Shown: positions 1-10,312, numbered from the stretch's first letter. The stretch: 64,000 nucleotides of DNA from VGBV01 sp963813725 (GCA_963813725.1 CAWFAI010000015.1:131722-195721); one strand, 5' to 3'. Translations and numbers: made by a program. The notes: generated by a model from the letters alone, not told the origin.

Positions 1-475
1 CGCAGTAGACGGCGGTGGACCAGTCCCGGCCGTCGAACCCGCTGACGAAGGGCTCGGGCCAGGAGCCGACGACCGCCGGGGAGCGCATCGCCGTGGTCCA
101 GTCGTGGTGGTCCCACCAGATCCGGTCGCCGTCGGCGGGCGCGTACTCGCCGGCGCCGATCGGTGACTCGATCCCGTTGACATAGAAGAACCAGTCGCTG
201 CGGCGGCCGTCGTCCGTGCCGCCGGCGAGCTCGTCGATGGACTGCACGAAGCCGCCGCCGTAGCGGGTCTCGACGTCGGCGCTCTCGTCGAGCACGCTCA
301 GCACGGTGTCGGACTCGCTCAACTCGACGCTTTGGTCCACCAGCGACTCGGCGCCGAAGTCGCGCGTCACCGTCAGCTCGGCGGCCCCCGTCTCCTCGCC
401 GGCGCCGGCGCCGCAGCCCGCCGCCGCCGCGGCGCACAGCACCGCGGCGGCTGCGGACGCGAGGCCGCGCCTCAC
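1..475 (-). CDS. DUF4430-domain lipoprotein, partial (runs off left edge)
   Basis: About 158 residues are visible from a GTG at 475; the 3' end is outside the window. The N-terminus is a lipoprotein signal peptide: basic start, Ala-rich core and an AAGC lipobox near residue 22, so it should be lipid-anchored on the outer face of the membrane. The mature part has the DUF4430 signature (WFFYVNGI followed by a GDRIWWDHHDW segment), the fold shared with the C-terminal domain of intrinsic factor/transcobalamin. The GTG overlaps the upstream stop as GTGA, so it is translationally coupled to the gene at 472-1531 and lies under the same cobalamin riboswitch. A role in B12 binding or uptake is inferred from fold and riboswitch; no ligand residue can be identified here. 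Confidence 0.75.
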   Translation of the reverse strand, partial: MRRGLASAAAAVLCAAAAAGCGAGAGEETGAAELTVTRDFGAESLVDQSVELSESDTVLSVLDESADVETRYGGGFVQSIDELAGGTDDGRRSDWFFYVNGIESPIGAGEYAPADGDRIWWDHHDWTTAMRSPAVVGSWPEPFVSGFDGRDWSTAVYC

Positions 476-1531
476 TTCTTGGCGCCGCCCTTCTTCTTGC
501 GCTTGCCCTTCTTGCCTTTCCCCTTGACCTTCTCGCAGCTCTTCGCGATCCGGTCCTTGCCGTCGCGCTTGACGACGTCGTCTCCCGGCCCGCAGTCGAC
601 CTTGTCGCTGCCGCCGCCCTTGGAGATGACGCGATCGTCTCCCTCGCGGGCCTTGATCCCGTCCTTGCCCGCCCGGGGCCGGATCACGTCGTCGCCGTCG
701 GTGCCCTTGATCCCTTCGTCCTCGTCGCTGCCGAGGATCGTGCGCCCGCGAGCGTCGGGGCACTCCTGCGCCGGGTTGGCTGCGACGCAAACGGACAGGT
801 TGCGGCTTGGGATGTCGTTGTACTCACCGGTCGCGACCAGGGAGTGTTGGCCGGGCGAGCTGAAGGTGACCGCGGCGTTCCCGGCCGGGTCGGTGATGAC
901 CGGGGCGTCGCCGCCGGTGACCGTGGCGCCGCCACGCGGGGCCAGGGTGCTGCTGTAGGCGCGGACGCTGACGGTCACCGGCACTCCCGGAGCGGTCCGG
1001 GTGGGCGCGGTCAGCTCCAGCTCCTCATCGGCGCTGAAGTCCGGCGGCGTCCTGTAGGCCAGCAGCTCCTCGCCGCCGACGACGGTGAAGAGGTCCGCGC
1101 CGACCATCAGTGCCTGGTGGTTCGACTTCAGGAAAAAGAAGCCCGGCGGGGTCTTGGCGTTTATCTGGCAGACGCTGAGAGCGCCGAAGCTGGCGAAGTC
1201 CGCGTCCGAGAGGCGGACCGGCTGCAGCGCGGGCTCGACCTGTCCCGCCTCCCAGATCGCCGCCAGCATCGTCGGCGAGGACAGCGGGTAGCTGGCTCCG
1301 CTGCTCTGCTTGATCGGGGGCGTCGGGTCGAAGCAGTCGTCACCCGCGTACGTCTTCACCGTGGTCGTGGCGGGCACGTACTGGCGCAGGTCCGCCAGGT
1401 TGCCTCCGCTGTCGGAGACCACGCGCAGGTCAACCGGCACGCTGGCGCTCGCGGCGGGCGCCGCTACCGCGGCGGCCAGCGCAGCGAGCCCGCAGGTGGC
1501 GCCGATCAGGCGCTTTCTGAGTCTTGCTCAT
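472..1531 (-). CDS. Secreted protein with DUF4430-like/Ig-like region, RTX-type repeats and Lys tail (one frame break)
   Basis: Start ATG at 1531 follows a GAGGAAGGG ribosome site. After five codons (MSKTQ) the frame must slip one base near 1513 to join a typical signal peptide (KRLIGATCGLAALAAAVAA...), after which reading is open to 472. The exported part begins VDLRVVSDSGG and contains GFFFLKSNHQALMVG, a DUF4430-like stretch. An Ig-like domain follows (APGVPVTVSVRAY...), then three RTX-like acidic repeats (GTDGDDVI, AREGDDRV, CGPGDDVV) that suggest calcium binding, and a very Lys-rich tail (GKGKKGKRKKKGG). It is the first gene after the cobalamin riboswitch and is coupled to a DUF4430 lipoprotein. 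I infer a surface component of corrinoid acquisition; the exact function is unknown. The frame break sits at a TTT run and looks like a sequencing error. Confidence 0.7.
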
Positions 1532-1562
1532 GACCGTCCCTTCCTCGAGGGTTGTATTGGCT

Positions 1563-1726
1563 GGCCGGGGACAGGTCTCCTGGCTTCCGAGCCTCGACGC
1601 CGCGCCTTCCCGGGGGCAGTGAGCTCCCCAGTGGCGTGATGCGACGCCGTCTCGCTCGGTCACAGTGGCGGGACCGCGCCGGTTTCTCACCGGACTTCCC
1701 TTGACCACCGACCCTATGTGCCGACA
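1563..1726 (-). ncRNA. Cobalamin (B12) riboswitch
   Basis: Read on the minus strand the segment has the ordered core of the cobalamin riboswitch: GGGAAGTCCGGTGAGAAACC, then GGTCCCGCCACTGTGACC, then CACTGGGGAGCTCACTG, then GGGAAGG, and finally the B12 box AGCCAGGAGACCTG near 1571-1590. Spacing and order match the class. It lies about 30 nt upstream of the start codon at 1531, so binding of adenosylcobalamin should repress the secreted/DUF4430 operon downstream. The boundaries are approximate because the P1 stem was not folded computationally. Confidence 0.93.
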
Positions 1727-1772
1727 TCCTAGACCCGGCTGGACCCGTTGGGGCTGCCAGGGCCTGAAACGA

Positions 1773-1800
1773 CGAGGGGCGGCCCGATGGCCGCCCCTCG
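1773..1800 (-). terminator. Hairpin terminator after secreted protein gene
   Basis: A perfect 12-bp stem (CGAGGGGCGGCC / GGCCGCCCCTCG) with a 4-nt loop begins 25 nt beyond the stop codon at 1825, on the minus strand. No long U tract follows, which is usual in this high-GC genome. It insulates this gene from the cobalamin riboswitch. Confidence 0.6.
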
Positions 1801-1824
1801 CGAGGTGCTCTGGAGAGAAACGCG

Positions 1825-2637
1825 CTACTTCTTCTTCTTGGCCTTCTTCTGCTTGCAGGTATCAGATGCCGGCGCAGTCGTCGACGAGCCGACGTCGTAG
1901 GTCGTGACAGCCTGGAAATTCCACTTCTTCTTGCTGCACTTGGCCATGATGTAGTACTGAGCCGGCTTCTTCTTCTTCTTGCAGCAGCACCGGCCTTCTT
2001 GCCGCCCTTGGGCAGCTTCACCTTGCCGATCGTCGTCTTGAAGTCGCTGATCGCGAGTCCAAGCGGCAGCGGCGGAACCGGCACAACGTCGAGCATCTTG
2101 CCGAAGCCGCCCACATCGCTCGGCTTCAGGGTTCCGGTGAGCACGGTGGTGGTACCCGCGCTGGTGCGGCTGTGCAGCAGGATCGTGTCCAGACCAGCCG
2201 GCTTGGTGCCGTTGAACGCGGGTCACGACGGCGGTGATACCCGCGATCGGGCCGACGATGGCGGCGCTGCCCTGAGCCGACCTGAGACGGCACCGCACTG
2301 GCGTCTTGGCGGCCTCGGTGGTCGAGGTGCCGAACCCGGGCCGTTCGGATCACACTGGGACAGGCCGGTGGTCTTGAACTGGTAGTCCTTCGAGAAGTAG
2401 ACCTTGCGTGTTGTTGGCCTTCTTGTCGACGGCGCCGGTCGTGCCCGTGTAGTTCGTGATCACGTCCACGAAGAACGAGTTGACCGGGCCCGGCTTCTTC
2501 TTGTCCAGCTTGCCAGCCGAGGCATCGACAACAAGTGACTGGCCCTGCAGGGTGTAGCGCCCCTGGGCGACGGTCGCCACGGCCATCGAAAGGACGGCAG
2601 CGGCGGCGGCGCCAACCAGATACTTACGCTTTCTCAT
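1825..2637 (-). CDS. Secreted hypothetical protein with Lys-rich C-terminus (several frame breaks)
   Basis: Start ATG at 2637 follows an AAGGAGTGGT ribosome site. A clear signal peptide (MRKRKYLVGAAAAAVLSMAV) and an AQG cleavage region predict export. The coherent sequence runs through NSFFVDVITNYTGTTGAVD, VYFSKDYQFKTTGLSQC, an ILLHSRTSAGTTTVLTGTL segment and VPPLPLGLAISDFKTTIGK, and ends in CKQKKAKKKK at 1825. At least four single-base slips (near 2405, about 2290, about 2215 and about 1985) are needed to join these. About 270 residues if repaired. I recognise no enzyme motif. It probably belongs to the uncharacterised exported proteins common in Thermoleophilia. It is a separate unit from the riboswitch operon, being followed by its own hairpin. 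Confidence 0.6.
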
Positions 2638-2841
2638 ACCACTCCTTTTTCCTGAGGGCGCACCTCGGCGGCTCCCTTTCCAGGCTGTGCCACCCCGCCC
2701 TGCTGTTTCTGTAACGAACCTAACACAGGAAGCTTTGGAGAGTTGCTACGCACGGGACGCTGAAACCCGGCCTCCGCCTCTACCCGATACCGGGGTGCCG
2801 GAAGGCTGAGAGAGCCCCGGCGAGGGGTCGATCCCCGGCGC

Positions 2842-4412
2842 CTAGGGGGCGTCCTGGTAGATGTGCAGGTAGTTGGTCACCTCGGGCACCTCGCCGATCG
2901 AGCTGACCGGCGGCTGCTGGGTGCAGGGGACGCGCAGCGTCGTCGCCGTGTTGGCGGTGTCGCTGAAGGCGAACTCGTTGATGCGGTCGATCAGGTCGGT
3001 CGGCGTGCTGTCCAGGCCCGGGTTCGCCCGGGGGATGAAGTTCGGGTCGGCGGCGACGGTCGCCGGGACGAAGCTGCCGTTGTCGCCACCCGCGCACTGC
3101 CTGGTCTCGAAGCCGGGCATGCCGCGTGGCCAGCTGGTCGGCCCAGCCCGGGATGGCGTAGGGAGTGTTGCGGTTCATCTCCAGGCGGTTCGTCGACCAG
3201 ACCGCGAAGTTCTCCGGCGACAGCGGGTTCGCCACCCGCAGGTAGTGGGCCGGGAGTCCGGCCGTCTCGGGCTGGGAGACGGTCGCCTGGGTGATTCCGG
3301 TGACGTTGCCGAGGAACGAGGTGAACTCACGCTTGTAGCGGGTCGCCGCGGTGATGATCGGCGTCACCTGCCGCAGGAAGGTGCTGAACTGGGTGAGGAC
3401 GGGCGGCAGGTCGGTGCTCAGCAGCGTCTGCAGCGCCGGCAGGCCCGTCCCGCGCGCGCTTGGCGAGCTTGCGGAAGCCGACGAAGAAGCCCTTGAAGTC
3501 GGGGGCGACGCGGGCCGTCTGGCGCAGGACCTTGCTCAGCTCCTTGCCCGCGGGGCGCAGCTGCAGGATCAGGGGGTTGGTGTCGCGCGAGAAGGTCTCG
3601 AGGCGGTCCAGGGTCAGGCGGGACTCGTCGAGGAAGGTGGGCAGCGCCCTGAAGGTCTCCTCGAGGTCCTGGTTGCGCTGGGCCGTGGTGGCGAACACCG
3701 TGCTGGAGTTCTGGATCAGGCCGCGCAGCTGGCCCTGGCGCTCGGAGAGCGCCCCGAAGACGACGCCGGTGTTCTTGATGAACTGCTGCACCGCCTGCTC
3801 CTGGGTGTCGAGCACGCGCAGCAGCTTGTTGGCGTCCTCGGCCAGCGGCTCGAGGTTCGCCAGCGCTGCCGAGACGTCGGCGCCGCGGTTGTTGAACGCG
3901 ACGGCCGCGCCCTGCATCCAGGTCTGGAAGGCGGCCCGCGTCGGCGCGTCGAAGGTGCGGAAGATCTCGTCGAGCTGCACGGACTCGGCGACCTGGGCCG
4001 GCGGCAGCGAGCCGTCCTCGGCCAGCTTCGGGGCGTCCTTGCTGCCCTGGGTCAACTCCACGTAGGTCTCACCCAGCAGCGTCTTCTGGCGCAGCATCGC
4101 AAGCGTGTCCTCGGGGATCGGGGCGTAGCGCTCGTCGATTTCGAGCGTCGCCACGGCCAGATCGCGGTTCTCGCCCTCGTCCTCGAGCTCGATCTTCTTG
4201 ACCCGGCCGACGGAGACGTTCGAGATCCGCACGTCCGACTCGACGGCAAGCTGGGTGGCCTCGTTGAACGGGACCTTGACCCGGTAGCCCTGGGGGGCGA
4301 ACGGGACCGGACCGCCGAAGGCGTTCCAGAGGAAGAGCAGCAGGCCGAAGCACGAGAAGGCGAAGGCCACCGCGACGGCGATCTGGGCTGTGGATGGCGC
4401 GCGCTGTCCCAT
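2842..4412 (-). CDS. MCE/MlaD family protein, sixth of six (two frame breaks)
   Basis: Last gene of the mce operon; its ATG at 4412 shares a base with the upstream TAA (TAATG). One N-terminal membrane segment lies at about residues 11-29. An MlaD/MCE domain follows (YRVKVPFNEATQLAVESDVR ... VGRVKKIELED), then a long helical region. Frame changes near 3455 and 3125 are needed to reach the natural end at 2842, giving about 520 residues. MCE proteins form hexameric rings or tubes that carry lipids between the membrane and the outer envelope. Six different MCE subunits in one operon is the actinobacterial pattern, so this is probably the MceF-position subunit. The transported lipid is unknown. 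Confidence 0.85.
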
Positions 4413-5734
4413 TACGGACAGATCTCCGTGGTCCGGGGCTGGTTGGTGACTTCCAGGATCGTCTTGAAGAACGGGCGCGTGCCGGCGAGCGCGTCCGCAA
4501 AGATCCCCGACTCACAGGTCTGCAGCACGATCCCGCGGCGCAGCGGGCCGTGTGCGTCCTGCAGCAGGAAGAGGTTGTTGCTGTTGTGGTTGATCCAGGG
4601 CAGGTGGAACAGGTAGCCCTCGGCGGTGCCGCCGGGGTTGAAGGCGAGGGCGTTCAGGCCCTTGTTCAGGTTGAGGAAGCTCGTCTTCAGCCCCGGGACC
4701 GTGTTGGCGAGGCCCTGCGTCGCTTCTCGCAGGTGCACCGTCGGCGTGTAGATCTGCCTGGTGAAGGGCCGGATCTGGTCGCGGATCGGCGCCACGGTCT
4801 GCTGCAGGAACGGCCGCGCCGCCCGCAGCGCGGGCGCGAGCGCGCGGGCGCCGGGCAGCGAGTCCCGCAGCGCGGGCAGCGAGGCCAGGGCGAAGCGGTT
4901 GCCGCTGATCAGCGCCTTGTTGGTCTCGTCCAGGGTGCTGGGCAGCTCCTGCAGCGACTCGCGGATGTTGGCCTCCTGGTTCGCGAACCGCTGTAGGACG
5001 GCGTTCGAGGAGTCGACGAAGGCGGTCAGGTCCTCGTCGCGGTCGGCGAGCTCCTCGGAGACAAGCCTGAAGTTGTGGATCGAGCGGCGGATGCTCTGGC
5101 GGCGATCGGCCAGCCCGCCGGTGATCTTGGCGACGTCGCGGGCGAAGGGCTCGAACTGGCGGAAGGCGTTGGAGGCCTTGCGGCCGCGGCCCTGCTCGGG
5201 ATCGAGCGCCTCGGCGCCGCTCGAGAGCAGCAGCTTCAGGAAGGCCTGGGTGTCGGCGTCGAGCGAGGCGAGGAGCTCGTCGGGGTTGACGTTGGGCTGG
5301 GTCGAGGCGAGCGGGATCGTCGCTCCCTCCTCGATGCTCTCTCCGTCCTCGCTGCCCGGATCGACCTCGATCACCATGTCGTTGAGGCCGGTCTTCGGGC
5401 GGAGCAGCAGGGCCGCGTCCTCCTTGATCAGGCCGGCCTGGTCGTTGTCGACCTCCATCGTCACCTCGGCCTGACCGTCCTCGAGCATCACGCCGGTGAT
5501 ATCGCCGACCTTGATGCCGGCGATGGTCACGGCCTGCCCCTGCCCGGGGGTCACGGCCTGGGCCGACGTGAACTCCGCCTTCACCTCGAAGCGCTCCTCG
5601 CCCAGGATCGGCACCCAGGAGGGCAGGGCGCTGGCCTGGTTGCCGAGGATGATGAACGTGGTGACCACGCCGGCCAGGACGAGGCCGATGATCGCCACGA
5701 AGTCGCGCAGATGCTCTCGGATAGCGCGCCTCAT
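4412..5734 (-). CDS. MCE/MlaD family protein, fifth of six
   Basis: 440 residues from ATG 5734, which overlaps the preceding stop as ATGA. A membrane segment lies at about residues 12-30 (FVAIIGLVLAGVVTTFIIL). The MCE domain follows (FEVKAEFTSAQAVTPGQGQ ... VTIAGIKVGDITGVMLEDG), then the helical MCE-family extension and a C-terminal region with conserved Cys residues (LQTCESGIF, TTEICP). It is intact. Position suggests the MceE-like subunit of a lipid-transport tube, anchored in the membrane with the bulk outside. Confidence 0.88.
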   Translation of the reverse strand: MRRAIREHLRDFVAIIGLVLAGVVTTFIILGNQASALPSWVPILGEERFEVKAEFTSAQAVTPGQGQAVTIAGIKVGDITGVMLEDGQAEVTMEVDNDQAGLIKEDAALLLRPKTGLNDMVIEVDPGSEDGESIEEGATIPLASTQPNVNPDELLASLDADTQAFLKLLLSSGAEALDPEQGRGRKASNAFRQFEPFARDVAKITGGLADRRQSIRRSIHNFRLVSEELADRDEDLTAFVDSSNAVLQRFANQEANIRESLQELPSTLDETNKALISGNRFALASLPALRDSLPGARALAPALRAARPFLQQTVAPIRDQIRPFTRQIYTPTVHLREATQGLANTVPGLKTSFLNLNKGLNALAFNPGGTAEGYLFHLPWINHNSNNLFLLQDAHGPLRRGIVLQTCESGIFADALAGTRPFFKTILEVTNQPRTTEICP

Positions 5735-7254
5735 GGCACCGCCACCGGGCTGGGGGGCCCGACCGCGGCCGCCGGGCCGTTCAGGTCGGGGATCGGGTTC
5801 GTGTAGCAGGCGATCTGGTCGTTGTATGCGGGCTTCGGGCCGAGAACGGGCTGGGTGGCGACGGGTGCCTCCTGCGCGCGGCCGTAGGCGATCAGGTCGG
5901 TCGGCAGGCCGGCGCCGGGGACGGGCATCTGCACCAGGCCGTTGTCGCCGCCGAAGCTGCCGCCGCCCGTCTGGAAGCGGATATAGGGCCCGTTGCCGTC
6001 GTAGTTCTGGGTCTCGCCCGCGAACCCGGTGACCGCGTAGCCGAACTCCTTGTAGTTGGGGACGCTGACCGGCGTGAAGACGTCGGTGATCGGGACGTCG
6101 CCGGTCGGGATCAGGACGTTCGAGGCGCAGCGGCTGAGCAGCTCCGTCTCGCTGAAGAGGCCGGGCGAGGCGGCGGCCACGGCGCCGGCGGGCGGGCCGG
6201 TCAGCATCAGCTGATGGGCGAGCCGGCGGAGCTCGTTGCGGCCAAGCAGCGCCCTGGTCTGCTTCAGCCACGGGCCCGAGACGGCGATCGTGGCCGGCAG
6301 CTCGCGGATGCCCGGCTCGATGTCGCGGGCGAACGCCCGCAGGTACGGGAAGGTGGCGTTGGTGTTGCGCAGGGACGGGGTGGCGTTCTCCAGCGTCGGC
6401 GCCAGCAGCCTGATCGTCTCCCCCAGGTTCTCGGACTCGGCGGCCAGGGCGCCGCTGAAGGTGTTGAAGTTGGTGATCAGGTCCTTCAGCTGTTCCTCGC
6501 GGCTGAGCAGCGCGTTGAAGACGGTGGCGTTGGCGTTGATCAGCTTCGAGAGGTCGTCGGGCGAGGTGCCCAGCAACGCCTCGTTCACGATCGCGGAGTC
6601 GCGGCTGGCGTCGGCGCCGTACTGGAAGGAGTCGTTGATGGCCTCGGCGGCGCTCTCGCCCTGGATGTCGGGGTCGACGCCCTTGTCGTCCGCGGCGGTC
6701 GGCTGGCGGTTGAGGGCTTGGCCGTATCCGATCAGCAGCTTGGAGAGGTTCTCGCGATCGGGCGCCTGCAGGGTGGTCAGGATCTGGTCGAGCTGCACCG
6801 CGGTGGAGGTTTGGGTGATCGGGATCGTGCCGCCGTCGTCGATCTCCGGCGCGCTCGGGCTGCCCGGCTTGACGTCGAGGAAGAAGTTGCCCTCCAGGAA
6901 GATGCGCGGGCGGATCTCGACCAGGGTGTCCTCGCGCAGCGGCTGGCCCCCCTCGTCCACGGAGAAGGTGACCTCGGCCGCGTCGCCGACACTGCGGACG
7001 CTCTGCACCTTGCCGACGTTGACTCCCGCGATGCGGACCGGCGAGTCCTTGCGGATGTTGGCCGCGTTCTCGAACACCGCCCTGACCTCGTACTTGTCGC
7101 CGAAGGGGAGCTCCTTGGTGACGGCCAGGTAGGTGCCGATGAGGACCAGCCCGATCAGGATCAGGGCGTTGCGGATCCGATGGGGCGGGTGGCCCTTGCG
7201 GTAGATCCGCTCGTCGTAGTCCTTGGGCTTGGGCTTTGGCTTGGCGTCGGCCAT
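5731..7254 (-). CDS. MCE/MlaD family protein, fourth of six
   Basis: 507 residues, intact. ATG at 7254 overlaps the previous gene's TAA by one base. A short basic cytoplasmic leader (MADAKPKPKPKDYDER) precedes a membrane segment at about 27-46. The MCE domain is clear: YEVRAVFENAANIRKDSPVR, VRIAGVNVGKVQSVR and FLEGNFFLDVKPG. The C-terminus is Gly/Pro-rich and ends near CYTNPIPDLNGP. It is part of the six-subunit MCE lipid-transfer assembly encoded here. Confidence 0.9.
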   Translation of the reverse strand: MADAKPKPKPKDYDERIYRKGHPPHRIRNALILIGLVLIGTYLAVTKELPFGDKYEVRAVFENAANIRKDSPVRIAGVNVGKVQSVRSVGDAAEVTFSVDEGGQPLREDTLVEIRPRIFLEGNFFLDVKPGSPSAPEIDDGGTIPITQTSTAVQLDQILTTLQAPDRENLSKLLIGYGQALNRQPTAADDKGVDPDIQGESAAEAINDSFQYGADASRDSAIVNEALLGTSPDDLSKLINANATVFNALLSREEQLKDLITNFNTFSGALAAESENLGETIRLLAPTLENATPSLRNTNATFPYLRAFARDIEPGIRELPATIAVSGPWLKQTRALLGRNELRRLAHQLMLTGPPAGAVAAASPGLFSETELLSRCASNVLIPTGDVPITDVFTPVSVPNYKEFGYAVTGFAGETQNYDGNGPYIRFQTGGGSFGGDNGLVQMPVPGAGLPTDLIAYGRAQEAPVATQPVLGPKPAYNDQIACYTNPIPDLNGPAAAVGPPSPVAVP

Positions 7255-8719
7255 TACTTCTTCTTCTTCTTTTCTTCTTCTTCTTCTTCTTGCAGTCGCC
7301 GAGCTGGGTGCAGTTCTGGCCCTCGGTCACGATCCCCTGGTCGCCGGGGATGTTTCCGATCACCTGCTGGCCGGCGATGTAGACCTCGTTGCCGGCCTCG
7401 CACTCACGCGGCGACTGCCCCGCCGATGCGGTGTTGGGATAGGGGATCGCGTGCAGGAAGTTGGCCGAGCCGCCGCCGCCGTTGGCGGGGCCGCTGCTGG
7501 GGCTGCCCTCGCTGTTCGGGCCGGTCGGCGGGTTCAACGGGATGAACCGCTGCCAGGTGCCGATGCCGTCGCCGAAAGCGAGGTGGTTGGCGACGTTGCG
7601 GAACAGCAGCGTGGCGTAGTTGCAGACGGACTGGGCCGGGCCGACGTGCGCCAGCAGCGGCTGGGCCTGGCCGAAGAAGGCGTCGAGGTCGTCGAGGCCC
7701 TCGCGGACGTTGGCGTTGTTGTTGAAGTCGAGCAGCGCCTGCGCGGTCGGGTCGAGCTGGGCGTTGAACCCGGGGGCCAGGCGCAGGGCCTTGACGCCGA
7801 CGGTGACCGAGCGCATGACGTCGTAGCTGACGGGGCGCAGGGCCGCGAAGCCGGGCCGCAGGTCGCTGAACAGGCCCGCCGTGTTCTTCAGCAGCGGACG
7901 GATCACCGGCAAGGTGCGGATCGCCGTGTCCTCGGTCTCGGGGGACTTGGAGATCGTCTCCTGAATGAAGGGGCGGGAGACCGCTGCGAAGGCGCCGAAG
8001 GTGGTCTCGAGGTCGACGAAGAGCTGGCCCTGGAGCTGGGCCACGGGGGCGACCTCGGCGGCGGCGCCCGCCAACCCGCGCACGAAGCCGGCGAGGTCGG
8101 TGTCGGGCGAGGCGAGGTTGCGCATGACCGGGTCGAGTCGCTCCACCAGCGGGGCGAGGTCGCCGATGGCGGCGTTCAGCGCCTGCCCGCGGCCGGCGAG
8201 GGCGTTTCCGAACTCGGTCAGGTTGGCCTGGATCGCGGCGCGGGTCGGGTCGTCGAAGGTGTTGAAGACCTGGTCGATCTCGACGGGCTCCGGGGTGGCG
8301 GCGCTGAGCGGCAGCGTGTCGCCGGCCTCGAAACCCTCGTCGGAGGTGCCGCGCTGCAGCTCCAGGTACTTGAGGCCGAGCGCGGAGCGGGAGCGGACCG
8401 TGACGGTGGAGTCGACCGGCAGTGGGTCGAGGTCCTGGTTCAGCTCCATGTCGAGCTTGGCGTTGACCGAGCCGTCCTCCTGCTGGACGGGCTCGACGGT
8501 CGTGATCGCGCCGACGCGGATGCCGCCGACGCGGACCTCGTTGCCGGGGACGAGGGTGTTGGCGTTGGGGACCTGGGCGGAGAGCTTGTAGGTCGGCACG
8601 AAGGGGAGCCCCTGGTTCGCCTGGTAGGCGAGGAAGACGGCGACGGTGACAACCAGCACGGTGACGGCGCCGACCAGGGTCGGGCTGGCGGCGAGGCTGC
8701 CGGCGCGCCCGCCCCTCAC
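7254..8719 (-). CDS. MCE/MlaD family protein, third of six, with oligo-lysine tail (frame slip in tail)
   Basis: Start at 8719, directly behind the stop of the previous gene. A membrane segment lies at about residues 14-32, followed by the MCE domain (YKLSAQVPNANTLVPGNEVR ... GLKYLELQRGT), a helical region and a C-terminus ending NCTQLGDCKKKK. The lysine tract (AAG repeats, 7257-7290 on the plus strand as TTC repeats) contains one base too few to reach the TAA that overlaps the next ATG (7254-7256). Read literally, the frame runs on through the next genes as a spurious 1435-residue protein. I treat this as an assembly indel in a trinucleotide repeat. Confidence 0.82.
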
Positions 8720-10312
8720 GACGAGCCCCCCAGCAGGAACTGCAGCAGCATCGAGGCCTCCTGCATGGTCACGGCGTCGTCGCCGTCGGCCGCGCCCGAG
8801 CGAGCGGACACCGCGGCGTTCGGGTCCTCGTCGGGGTCATCGCTCGGGTCCGGCTCCTCGGCGGGGTCGGCGGGCTCGGTGGGCGTGGTCTCGGTCGGCT
8901 CCTCCTCGGGCGGGTCGAGCTCGGGGATGACCTCCTCGACGGGCGGCACCGGCTCGGGCTCGTCGCTGGGCTCGAGGCTCGGACCTGGGCTTGTCGTCGG
9001 GCCCCAGCTTCGCGGTCGGGGAGGTGGCGCTGCTGGCCGAGCGGACGAAGAAGGCCTCGCAGGACGGGAACACCTTCGAGTCGATGTCGGTGCAGTTCGA
9101 GCGGATGCCGAGCGCGCGCTGGAAGTGCCCGTAGGTGTCGTAGCCGTTGATGTTGCCCGACGTGTTGTAGATGAAGTCCATCAGGTGCTGGAAGCCGCCG
9201 GTGTCGTTGAAGGTGCTGAGCAGGGCGGCGAGGTCGATGGCCGTGGGGCCGGCCTTGTTGGTGAGGTTGCGGGTCTGGACGACGACGGGGTCGGCGGCGA
9301 CCAGCTTGGGCCCGGCGGTCTCGGCGGCGTCCCCGAGCGTCGTGAACGCCGGCAGCCCCGCGCGGAAGAAGGCGGGCAGGCTCTGGGTGGCCTTGCTGAG
9401 GTCGGGGGCCACGGCGCCGATGTCCTCCATCAGGGGCGTGCCCTGGTCGGCGAAGCCGCGCAGGTCCTTCATGGTGGCGCGGACCTGGCGCAGGGTCTCG
9501 GGGAACTTCTCGATCTGGGCCTCGAGGTCGTCGCCGCGCTCGGCGGTGGCCTGCCCGGCGATGGCGGCGTTGCGGAAGAAGCCGGTGATGCTGGAGCGGT
9601 TCTGTGCCAGCGGCTCGAGCACGGTGTCGCCGTCGCTGGCCAGGCTCGCGAGCTGGTCGTCCTGGTCGGCGAGGATCTTGAGCACGCGGTTGGTCTGGCG
9701 CAGGGCGGGGTTGGCGCGGTCGATGATGTCGCCGAGGTCGTCGCCGCGGGCGGCGAGGCCGGCGCCGAGGTCGTTGAGGATCAGGCGGAAGCGGTCGCGG
9801 TAGGAGGCGCGGTTGATGTTGTTGATCAGGTCGATGTCAACGGTCTTGCCGTTGTTCTCCAGCGGCAGCAGGCGCTGGCCCTCCCCCGGGCCCTCATCTA
9901 TCTCCTCCAGCTCGGGCGGCGGCTCGGTGCCGGGGGCGCGGGGCTGTGTGGGGGTGCAGTCGACGAGCTTCTCGCCGATCAGGGACTGCGGACGGACGAT
10001 GCAGGAGGCGTCGGCCCGGAAGTCCTTGAAGGCGTCGTCGGTGATGTTCATGACCACCACCGCCTTGCCGGGGACGGCGTGGGGGCCGCCCTCGAGGCTG
10101 GCGATCTCGTCGGGGCCGGTGACGTCGACGGACTCGACGGTGCCGACGGTGGCGCCGGCGACGCGGACCTCTTCGTCTTGGACGATGAAGGCGCCGTTGT
10201 CGAAGATGCCGCGGACCTTGTAGGGGCCGTCATCGGCGCCGGTGGCCGACGGGATCAGGACGACCGCGGCGACCGCGAGCAGGGAGAGGACGATGACGAG
10301 CGCGCGCCTCAT
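8716..10312 (-). CDS. MCE/MlaD family protein, second of six, with acidic Pro/Glu tail (one frame break)
   Basis: ATG at 10312 overlaps the upstream stop as ATGA. A membrane segment lies at about residues 5-22, then the MCE domain (YKVRGIFDNGAFIVQDEEVR, VAGATVGTVESVD). The body ends near FFVRSASSATSPTAKLGP. A frame change near 8985 is needed to join a long acidic tail rich in Pro, Glu, Asp and Thr (VPPVEEVIPELDPPEEEP...) ending LLQFLLGGSS at 8716. The acidic tail contrasts with the oligo-lysine tail of the next MCE protein; an electrostatic contact between the two is speculation. Confidence 0.82.

Noticed and set aside
2760..2841. A strong terminator after the mce operon
   Set aside because: The GC-rich stretch has only short imperfect pairings (for example GGGG-TCGA-CCCC type); not good enough to call.
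7257..7290. Programmed frameshifting in the AAG/lysine repeat of the third MCE gene
   Set aside because: No stimulatory structure was evident, and similar unexplained one-base slips occur in many genes of this contig; a sequencing indel is simpler.
4412..8719. A single 1435-residue minus-strand protein joining the third and fifth MCE proteins
   Set aside because: The middle part is the out-of-frame shadow of the fourth MCE gene. The join arises from an indel in a lysine-codon repeat at about 7270.
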